From positions 1-17,342 of the forward strand of contig JALRLA010000037.1 of the NCBI GenBank assembly GCA_023254645.1: 17,342 nucleotides of DNA, in the 5' to 3' direction. The position numbers were made by a program, and so were the translations under genes. Under the pieces are notes generated by a model. That model saw only the letters and a program-made list of their open reading frames with translations. It searched no databases and was not told where the DNA came from. Source of the DNA: Bacteroidia bacterium (GTDB lineage: Bacteria > Bacteroidota > Bacteroidia > NS11-12g > UBA955). Each line of letters begins with the position of its first letter. Positions within the stretch are counted from its first letter, which is position 1. Shown here piece after piece: positions 1 to 6,297 of the stretch.

Positions 1-22
1 CCCCAAAACCCCAAAACCCCAA
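1..22. repeat. Ciliate-type telomere repeat (C4A4)n at the contig end
   Basis: Seen: bases 1-20 are exactly C4A4C4A4C4, followed by AA and then unrelated sequence. Known: (C4A4)n/(T4G4)n is the telomere repeat of hypotrich ciliates, and in Oxytricha/Stylonychia macronuclear chromosomes the double-stranded part is 20 bp in this phase, with the C-rich strand 5' at the end. Bacteria have no such repeat. Inference: the end is a ciliate telomere joined to bacterial DNA, by library or assembly chimera or, less likely, by real telomere addition. The junction lies somewhere between base 21 and about base 79. Bases 21-50 are AT-rich and hold SacI (24-29) and SwaI (32-39) palindromes, so a linker or vector origin cannot be excluded. 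Confidence 0.8.
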
Positions 23-64
23 CGAGCTCATATTTAAATTTAACTTAATGAGTGTGATCAGTCG

Positions 65-3000
65 GTGGAAGCATCGAAATGCATGTACAGCAGGTACTGG
101 ACTTTATCAATGAGATGCGGCTGCATTTGCAAGGCTTCCAGCTGGTCGATTGACAACAAGACTATCATTTATATCCTGTCCCTGTTCATCAGTGTGGCCG
201 GTATATTTTCCTACATCAAGATTCCGAAAGAGCGCTTTCCGGACATCGTGATCCCTACGATTTACGTTCAAACGGTTTATCCTGGATCCTCACCCAAAGA
301 CATTGAAAACTTGATTACCAAGCCCATTGAGAAAAAAATCAAGAGCATCAGCGGTGTCAAGCAATTGAAGAGTCAGAGCATTCAAGACTTCTCCATCATT
401 ACCGTCGAATTTGACACCGACGTGGAGGTTGCAGAAGCCAAACAAAAGGTCAAGGACGAGGTAGACAAGGCCAAGAGCGACTTGCCTACTGACCTTCCCT
501 CTGACCCCACCGTACAAGAAGTCAATTTCTCTGACATTCCCATTTTGTACATCAACATCAGTGGGAATTACGATTTGCAAACACTGAAGCGCTACGCCGA
601 AATGGCCAAAGACAAAATTGAGTCATTGCCAGCCATTTCCAAGGTAGACATGGTGGGTGCATTGGACCGCGAAATTCAGGTCAACCTGGATTTGGCTAAA
701 ATGACGGCAGCAGGATTTACCATTGACGATGTTTCTCGTGCCATCCAAATGGAGAATCGACGCATTTCGGGCGGCAACATTGACCTGGACAACATGAAGC
801 GTTCTTTGAGCGTCAGTGGCGAATTTGAATCAGCCGATGAAATTGCTCAGATGTCGGTGCGCAGCAACACAGGAGCCACCTTGCGATTGGGCGATTTTGC
901 CGAAGTCGTAGATGGTTTCAAGGAAAAGGAAAGTTATGCTCGTTTGATGGGCAAAAACGTCATCACCTTGAACATTGTCAAGCGTGCCGGAGAGAACTTG
1001 ATTCAAGCCAGCGATGATTGCCGTGAATTGATCGCGGAATTGCAGGCAGGTCCCTATCCCAAAGATTTGGACGTGGTATTCACCGGTGACCAGAGCACTC
1101 AAACACGCATTACTGTTCACGATTTGATCAACACCATCATCATTGGTTTCATTTTGGTGACCTTGATTTTGATGTTCTTCATGGGAGCTACCAATGCGAT
1201 TTTCGTAGGCTTGTCAGTTCCCCTGTCTTGCTTCATCGCCTTTTTGGTATTGCCCAGTTTGGGATTCTCCTTGAACTTCATCGTTCTTTTCTCCTTTTTG
1301 TTGGCCTTAGGCATTGTGGTCGATGACGCCATTGTCGTTATTGAGAATACCCACCGCATTTTCATGAAGGAAAGTTTGAGCATCGTAGATGCCGCTAAAA
1401 AGGCAGCTGGAGAAGTTTTCATGCCTGTATTCAGTGGTACTCTGACCACCTTGGCTCCTTTTGTTCCCTTGGCCTTTTGGAGCGGCGTGGTAGGTAAATT
1501 CATGTTCTTCCTACCCGTAACCCTGATCATCACCTTGCTGGCTTCCTTATTGGTTGCCTACATCATCAACCCCGTATTTGCGGTTGACTTCATGAAGCGA
1601 GACGATGAGCGCCCTGCCATTGGCAGCCCTGAGGCGAAAAAAGCGGTACGCAAAGCCAGCATCATTATGGGTATCCTCGCTGTCTTTGGCTATGCCCTCG
1701 GCGGATTGGGTCTAGGAAACCTGTTTGTATTCCTATACCTCTTGTACATTCTGCACCATTTTTGGCTCAAAGCCGTCATTGATCGTTTCCAACACGTTCA
1801 CTGGCCACGCGTTCAGAATTACTACAGCCGTGTGGTTTCTTGGATATTGACCGGGAAACGCCCTATTGCCGTGCTTGCAGCGACCTTTTTGATGTTGATT
1901 TTGAGCTTTGTAGCCTTGGGCATTCGCAAACCTGCCGTAGTTTTCTTCCCGCAAGCCGACCCCAACTTTACTTATGTGTATTTAACCATGCCTACTGGAA
2001 CATCGGCCTTGGCCACCGATAGCGTAACTCGCTTGGCTGAAGAACGAGTGTTCCGCGCTGTGGGTGAAAACAATACGTTGGTGGAGTCTATCATTTCCAA
2101 CGTAGCCGTGGGAGCCTCAGACCCGAACAGCGGTGACCGAACCGTGGCCTCCAACAAGAGTAAAATCACCGTTGCCTTTGTGGAATTTTCCAAGCGCAAT
2201 GGTCAAAGCACCCGAGAGTTGTTGGAAAAAATTCGCACGGAACTCGGTGCATTTCCTGGAGTCGAAATGATCGTAGAACAAGAACGCAATGGCCCTCCTG
2301 TGGGCAAAGCGGTCAACGTGGAAATTCGCGGTGACGAGTTCCAAAGTCTGGTTCAAACGGCATCGGCTCTGAAGTTGCACATTGAGTCTCAGAAGATACC
2401 TGGAGTAGAAGAATTGAAGAGCGACTTTGTTGCCTCTAAGCCTGAGGTCATCATTGACATCGATCGCGAAAAAGCCAATCGAATGGGCATTTCTACCTCT
2501 CAAGTGGGTGGCGCCCTTAGAAACAGCATCTACGGCGCTGAACCTAACAAATTCAAAGACGACAATGAAGACTACCCCATCATGGTTCGTTTGGAAGAGA
2601 AAACCGTCAATGACTTGAATGCCTTGTTGAACATGCGCATCTCATACCGAGACATGGTCATGGGTGGTAAAATCAGGGAAATACCGTTGAGCGCCAGTGC
2701 TACGGCTCGGTACACCAATAGTTATGGTGGAATCAACCGCTTGAACCAAAAGCGTGTCATTACTTTGGCTTCAAACGTACTGCCCGGCTATGCTCCTAAC
2801 GAAGTGGTGGCCCAAGTTCAGAAGGCCATCGATCGCTTTGAAAAGCCCGAAGGCCTAGCCATTGAAATGACGGGTGAACAAGAAAAGCAAAAAGAGACAG
2901 GCGCTTTCTTGGGAACGGCGCTGATGACCAGTATTGCCTTGATCATCATCATTTTGGTGACCCAATTCAACTCCATCTCCAAGCCTCTCATCATTTTGTC

Positions 3001-3469
3001 TGAGATCTTGTTCTCTGTCATTGGTGTATTGTTGGGATATGCCATCACGGGCATGTCCTTCTCCATCATCATGACAGGCATCGGTATTGTGGCCTTGGCG
3101 GGTATTGTGGTACGAAATGGCATTTTGATGGTCGAATTTGCCGATCAGTTGATCGCAGAGGGAATGCCCTTGCGCGAAGCCTTGATTGAAGCAGGAAGAG
3201 CGCGTATGACTCCTGTATTATTGACGGCTGCTACCACATCGTTGGGATTGATTCCATTGGCTGTAGGTTTGAATATGGACTTTGTGACCCTATTCACCTA
3301 TGGCAACCCCCATTTGTACTTTGGTGGAGATAGCGTAGCCTTCTGGGGCCCCTTGAGCTGGACCATGATTTTCGGATTGTCGTTCGCGACATTCTTGACC
3401 CTGGTTTTGGTACCGGCCCTTTACTACCTAAATGAAAAAGCCCAAGCCCGTCTCAAGCGCTTGTTCTAA
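65..3469 (+). CDS. RND-family efflux permease, N-terminus uncertain
   Basis: Inner-membrane proton-driven exporter that normally works with a periplasmic adaptor and a TolC-like outer-membrane channel; the substrate cannot be told. Homology starts at SSWSIDN near base 140 and runs to the stop. Seen: first membrane helix, two large periplasmic loops, the TM4 proton-relay motif VVDDAIVVIEN (D420, D421), and the TM10 motif VVRNGILMVEF, with R1017 where AcrB has Lys940. An extra hydrophobic stretch lies at about residues 530-570, between the two halves. The C-terminal region is intact (YGNPHLYFGGD, then the last helices). The frame can only begin at a GTG (65), and its first ~25 residues (Cys-rich, MEASKCMYSRYW...) look nothing like the family. 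In the +1 frame, ATG 79 reads MHVQQVLDFINEM...GFQL, a better N-terminus, so a frameshift near base 140 is likely. No adaptor or TolC gene is visible because the contig ends upstream. Confidence 0.9.
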   Translation: MEASKCMYSRYWTLSMRCGCICKASSWSIDNKTIIYILSLFISVAGIFSYIKIPKERFPDIVIPTIYVQTVYPGSSPKDIENLITKPIEKKIKSISGVKQLKSQSIQDFSIITVEFDTDVEVAEAKQKVKDEVDKAKSDLPTDLPSDPTVQEVNFSDIPILYINISGNYDLQTLKRYAEMAKDKIESLPAISKVDMVGALDREIQVNLDLAKMTAAGFTIDDVSRAIQMENRRISGGNIDLDNMKRSLSVSGEFESADEIAQMSVRSNTGATLRLGDFAEVVDGFKEKESYARLMGKNVITLNIVKRAGENLIQASDDCRELIAELQAGPYPKDLDVVFTGDQSTQTRITVHDLINTIIIGFILVTLILMFFMGATNAIFVGLSVPLSCFIAFLVLPSLGFSLNFIVLFSFLLALGIVVDDAIVVIENTHRIFMKESLSIVDAAKKAAGEVFMPVFSGTLTTLAPFVPLAFWSGVVGKFMFFLPVTLIITLLASLLVAYIINPVFAVDFMKRDDERPAIGSPEAKKAVRKASIIMGILAVFGYALGGLGLGNLFVFLYLLYILHHFWLKAVIDRFQHVHWPRVQNYYSRVVSWILTGKRPIAVLAATFLMLILSFVALGIRKPAVVFFPQADPNFTYVYLTMPTGTSALATDSVTRLAEERVFRAVGENNTLVESIISNVAVGASDPNSGDRTVASNKSKITVAFVEFSKRNGQSTRELLEKIRTELGAFPGVEMIVEQERNGPPVGKAVNVEIRGDEFQSLVQTASALKLHIESQKIPGVEELKSDFVASKPEVIIDIDREKANRMGISTSQVGGALRNSIYGAEPNKFKDDNEDYPIMVRLEEKTVNDLNALLNMRISYRDMVMGGKIREIPLSASATARYTNSYGGINRLNQKRVITLASNVLPGYAPNEVVAQVQKAIDRFEKPEGLAIEMTGEQEKQKETGAFLGTALMTSIALIIIILVTQFNSISKPLIILSEILFSVIGVLLGYAITGMSFSIIMTGIGIVALAGIVVRNGILMVEFADQLIAEGMPLREALIEAGRARMTPVLLTAATTSLGLIPLAVGLNMDFVTLFTYGNPHLYFGGDSVAFWGPLSWTMIFGLSFATFLTLVLVPALYYLNEKAQARLKRLF

Positions 3470-3486
3470 GCTTGATGGGCTAGTGT

Positions 3487-3520
3487 AAAAAGCCGCGGCG
3501 CTCTGCGCCGCGGCTTTTTT
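3487..3520. terminator. Strong intrinsic terminator after the RND gene
   Basis: Perfect 11-bp GC-rich stem (3491-3501 with 3505-3515, AGCCGCGGCGC and its complement) around a TCT loop, with a T-run to 3520 and an A-run at 3487-3490 on the other side. It starts 18 bases after the permease stop. The flanking A and T tracts would let it work in both directions. Confidence 0.92.
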
Positions 3521-3666
3521 ATACCCTCTATAGGCAAATCTCTATGCTGTTGATGCAATCGTGGAATTAAGCCCAAAAGGGGCTCCTTTCAGCGGCCCAT
3601 GAGCCAACAAGTGAAACAGAACGGTGTGCACTGTTAACCAAAGACCTCCCTGATTCTTAACCCCAT

Positions 3667-3697
3667 AAAAAAAGCCGCTCTGTTGAAGCGGCTTTTT
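3667..3697. terminator. Intrinsic terminator for the minus-strand gene ending at 3715
   Basis: Stem AAAAAGCCGCT (3669-3679) pairs with AGCGGCTTTTT (3687-3697) around a 7-base loop, 17 bases beyond the minus-strand stop codon. A and T runs on both sides make it potentially bidirectional. Between it and the terminator ending at 3520 are about 146 bases in which I see only a small hairpin near 3573-3587 (AGCCC, AAAA, GGGGCT) and no gene. Confidence 0.88.
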
Positions 3698-3714
3698 ACT
3701 AATGCCTAAAGCGA

Positions 3715-4641
3715 TTAATTCAATTCAAAAGTATTCTTCTGGCGAAGCAATCCGCGGGTCCACAACTCGCAGGTGTATTTGCCTTTTGTCAAACGACCTT
3801 CCAATGTCCCTTTTTGAGGAAAATACCACTTTACCTTTTGCAATGCACCATCAAATTGGATGGTCTCATTCAAGGAAACAACGGTACTCTTATCCTGCAA
3901 TGATTTGTTGGTTGTTGACAATATAGCCCCGTTGGGATCAATAACGCGAATGACGATTTGCTCTTCCACAACTGAAGTAACCAAAGGGTTTTCCAAGATG
4001 TCGAAGGTGATCATCAACTTCTCAAGATTCTTCGCTGAGGTAGAAGGCTCACGCTGGCCTTTTCTCTGCATCAATCCTGTGGTCAACAAGGCTCCAAATT
4101 GTGGACGAGCACCTCTTTCCAAACGATCCTTTAAGTCGAAGTTCTCAGCCGTCAAAATTTGGTTGTTTTCTCGAGCCGAATCCAGTTCAGCCACCATAAT
4201 GGCACGCTCATTCGACATTTGTTCAATTTGTGCCATAAGCTCAGCCACTCGCTTCTTGGCCTCTTCCAACTGACGACGCAAATCTTCAAGACTTCCTGTC
4301 TTTCCCATGCTAGTTCCAGTATTCCCACCTCTAGCCAACTGGCGTCTCAAACTGTAAATTTGTTTGTAAGCTTCAATGACTCTTGGGTTGTTATCTCCCT
4401 CAAGTAACTCAACTTTTGAAACCAAAGTTGCATTTTCATTTCGATAGTTTTGTACCAACGCATTCAACGAATCTTCTACGCGCAGCAATTCTTGTTCAAC
4501 AGAATCTCTTTGACGGCGCATTTGGATTTCGTTTTCTATGGCAATTTGACCTTTGCTTTTTTCTGAAAATAAGAATGCATTGGCTCCCAATGACAGGAGA
4601 AGCAAAACAATCAAGAGGGCGGTTACGGCGGTTTTCTTCAT
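3715..4641 (-). CDS. Membrane-anchored coiled-coil protein, function unknown
   Basis: Not recognised. Start chosen at ATG 4641 (MKKTAVTALL) rather than the upstream ATG at 4665, because the upstream one would overlap the likely promoter and puts polar residues before the hydrophobic segment. The 308-residue product has a single N-terminal hydrophobic segment (residues ~3-22), a signal anchor or signal peptide. A long, charged heptad-rich coiled coil follows (roughly 25-175), broken by a Gly-rich stretch (RGGNTGTSMG). A compact, probably beta-rich C-terminal domain comes after it (about 205-308), beginning LMITFDILENPLV and ending KYTCELWTRGLLRQKNTFELN. This suits an inner-membrane protein with a periplasmic rod and a small head domain. 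It follows the secreted-protein gene by 105 bases and has its own promoter-like sequence and terminator, so it is probably its own transcript. Confidence 0.85.
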   Translation of the reverse strand: MKKTAVTALLIVLLLLSLGANAFLFSEKSKGQIAIENEIQMRRQRDSVEQELLRVEDSLNALVQNYRNENATLVSKVELLEGDNNPRVIEAYKQIYSLRRQLARGGNTGTSMGKTGSLEDLRRQLEEAKKRVAELMAQIEQMSNERAIMVAELDSARENNQILTAENFDLKDRLERGARPQFGALLTTGLMQRKGQREPSTSAKNLEKLMITFDILENPLVTSVVEEQIVIRVIDPNGAILSTTNKSLQDKSTVVSLNETIQFDGALQKVKWYFPQKGTLEGRLTKGKYTCELWTRGLLRQKNTFELN

Positions 4642-4662
4642 AGTTACCTTCGGTGTATTACA

Positions 4663-4693
4663 CAATATTAACCCTCAAAAAACACCCAAGAAA
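4663..4693 (-). promoter_or_regulatory. Candidate Bacteroidota promoter for the coiled-coil gene
   Basis: On the minus strand TAATATTG (plus 4663-4670) matches the TAnnTTTG -7 box at all but one base. TTTC (plus 4690-4693) lies 19 bases upstream, where TTTG is expected. The predicted leader is about 15 bases to ATG 4641. Both elements are imperfect, so this is tentative. Confidence 0.4.
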
Positions 4694-4725
4694 CCACTCG
4701 ACCAAAAATGGGATATATTCTGACC

Positions 4726-4743
4726 AAAAAAAGGTTTTCAACC
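4726..4743 (-). terminator. Weak intrinsic terminator candidate
   Basis: Read on the minus strand, a short hairpin GGTT-GAA-AACC (plus 4733-4743) is followed by seven T (plus 4726-4732), just beyond the stop codon at 4747. The 4-bp stem is short, so termination may be partial. Confidence 0.35.
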
Positions 4744-4746
4744 GGG

Positions 4747-6123
4747 CTACAACCCCAATAAAACCTGAATATTAGCATCAGCATCCACAATTCGTCCACA
4801 AGCGTCAATTTTCAGGACTTGTGGCAATGATTGCCACTGCATTTTGCGAGCGGCTCGATTGTCCATTACAATTTGATCATAAGCAAAGCCAAATCGTCGA
4901 TTCAAGGTTTGAACATACCTCGCATTTCCACCTTGAGCAACCATCATGATTCGAACATTCAGAATCGATTGAGGATCTTGAACCCATTTTCGAATCTCCC
5001 GCAATGAGGGCTCTTCCCCATCGTGCTCCCGTTTGTAGACAATACTCAAATCTTGCCAGGCGCGGAACTGATTTTGAGAAAAATCGGCTAGAGCAAGGGA
5101 ATCGGTTGCACTCAACCCCATGTCCGGCTGCCAAACATAGATCCATACTGGTTGATTCCTGTATACTCTCCAACTTCGGTGAATTCCCAACTTTTGCGGG
5201 GAATACAAGCCCGCATCGACCAATTGATACTTAACACGAGGAATTCGCTTTCCCTTTATCAACGGATGATCACCGTCGTCTTGCTCGGCGATGCAAACTT
5301 GAGAACCCGACAGAGACAGTCTCCATGGCCTTCCTCTCCACACAGTATGAACCAATCCTGTGCGAGATTCCCATGCAAATGCTCTTTCATCGTCAAAATA
5401 CAATGAATCCATTGAAATCAGAACCTTATCAACTCCTCTATCTCCGAATTGACCGTTGAAATTTTGATCAATGACCGCCACATATACTTGTTTGCTTGAA
5501 TCAAGGGAAAAGGACCCCCAGCGCAAATTCAAGCGTTGGTATCGAAAAGCAGAAGCGGCACCCATATAGACACGGGGACCACACAACGAATGCACTGAGG
5601 CATCGTGCATTTGGGCAAAGGCCGAAAACCGCCCTACAGGAAAAGGCTCCATCAAAAGAGAAAGTCCAGGAGCCAAACTCAATTTCCATGGAATAAATAG
5701 ATTCCAGAGAGTATCGCCTTTGACATGACTAAAGTCCAAATTCCCATTGGGATCTACCCAGTAGACTCTGATCATTCGGCCTTGGTGCAATTGTTCCTGC
5801 ACTAAGACCAAAGTATGATCTTCGATGGGCCCCTCATAATCTCGTCTCGCATAGACCCAGAAATAGGAGTTTCTCGAGCTCCCCAGATTCCAATTCTCAG
5901 GTCTTTTGAAGGCAAATTGGCGCGGAATATCACCCAGACTAGCCGAAGCCAAATCCAAGGGTTCGTAAATGGAATCTCCAGAAAGGACAAAACGATTGAT
6001 GGGCTGCATAGAGCGCAGCTCGCTTTGTGATACGCCTTGACGAGACAATTCAATGCATCTTGGGGACTGAGCGTAAGTGGCTAAGACCCAAAACCATAAC
6101 AGCGATACCAGAACTCGTTTCAA
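4747..6123 (-). CDS. Secreted protein with calcium-loop-like motif and degenerate thioredoxin-like C-terminus
   Basis: Function unknown. Seen: a signal peptide (MKRVLVSLLWFWVLATYAQ) predicts export. The middle is beta-rich. Residues 219-232 read DQNFNGQFGDRGVD, spaced like the Asp/Asn-rich calcium loops common in secreted Bacteroidota proteins. From about residue 325 the pattern resembles a TlpA/thioredoxin domain: PVWIYVWQPDMG at the strand-helix position and LPQVLKIDACGRIV at the cis-proline and following strand. The CxxC redox pair is missing, WQPDMG standing in its place, so a disulfide-exchange role is unlikely and a structural or binding role is the inference. The start codon is TTG (6121-6123), three bases after the stop of the 51-codon gene, which implies cotranscription. 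The thioredoxin comparison is by eye and should be treated as moderate. Confidence 0.82.
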   Translation of the reverse strand: MKRVLVSLLWFWVLATYAQSPRCIELSRQGVSQSELRSMQPINRFVLSGDSIYEPLDLASASLGDIPRQFAFKRPENWNLGSSRNSYFWVYARRDYEGPIEDHTLVLVQEQLHQGRMIRVYWVDPNGNLDFSHVKGDTLWNLFIPWKLSLAPGLSLLMEPFPVGRFSAFAQMHDASVHSLCGPRVYMGAASAFRYQRLNLRWGSFSLDSSKQVYVAVIDQNFNGQFGDRGVDKVLISMDSLYFDDERAFAWESRTGLVHTVWRGRPWRLSLSGSQVCIAEQDDGDHPLIKGKRIPRVKYQLVDAGLYSPQKLGIHRSWRVYRNQPVWIYVWQPDMGLSATDSLALADFSQNQFRAWQDLSIVYKREHDGEEPSLREIRKWVQDPQSILNVRIMMVAQGGNARYVQTLNRRFGFAYDQIVMDNRAARKMQWQSLPQVLKIDACGRIVDADANIQVLLGL

Positions 6124-6126
6124 GGA

Positions 6127-6282
6127 TTACTTGAATACAAATCGAACCAAAATAATTACCAATGCGATGGCGAACATAAGCAGGCTAACCCGATTCATGC
6201 CGTGCATGAGCCGAGTATTCAAATTCCGTTCGCCCTCTTGCTTTTGGAAGGTCAAATAGGACCAGATTTTTCTGAAGATCAT
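6127..6282 (-). CDS. Small single-pass membrane protein (51 aa), DUF6728-like
   Basis: Too short for usual ORF cut-offs. ATG at 6282, stop TAA at 6127-6129. The product begins MIFRKIWSYLTFQKQEGERN, then has the core NTRLMHGMNRVSLL and a hydrophobic helix (MFAIALVIILVRFVF) ending in Lys. A basic N-terminus, a conserved-looking MHG-N-S core and one C-terminal membrane helix match my memory of the small Bacteroidota family DUF6728, whose function is unknown. Context supports a real gene. It starts 15 bases after the lon stop and ends 3 bases before the next gene. A perfect -7 box (TATATTTG) stands 3 bases before its ATG. The family name is from recall and unverified. Confidence 0.75.
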   Translation of the reverse strand: MIFRKIWSYLTFQKQEGERNLNTRLMHGMNRVSLLMFAIALVIILVRFVFK

Positions 6283-6285
6283 ACC

Positions 6286-6293
6286 CAAATATA
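6286..6293 (-). promoter_or_regulatory. -7 promoter box immediately before the small membrane protein gene
   Basis: On the minus strand TATATTTG is a perfect TAnnTTTG, then GGT and ATG. No TTTG is seen 19-21 bases further up, where the 3' end of lon lies. If used, transcription would begin at or within a few bases of the start codon, giving a leaderless mRNA for the small gene and the secreted-protein gene independently of lon. Confidence 0.5.
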
Positions 6294-6297
6294 CAGT

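Noticed and set aside
1..22. C4A4 repeat as an ordinary bacterial simple repeat
   Set aside because: The exact 20-base phase and contig-end position fit a hypotrich telomere far better than chance or a slippage tract.
65..139. GTG 65 as true RND start with a novel Cys-rich leader
   Set aside because: The leader has no family resemblance, and a better leader exists in the +1 frame. Listed as the open frame only, with the start marked uncertain.
21..3469. Ciliate genes after the telomere using reassigned TAA/TAG codons
   Set aside because: All long frames are intact with standard stops and match bacterial families. Only the first ~20-78 bases could be ciliate.
3521..3666. Possible small RNA between the two terminators
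   Set aside because: Only one weak hairpin (near 3573-3587) is visible, and there is no promoter match or recognisable RNA family.
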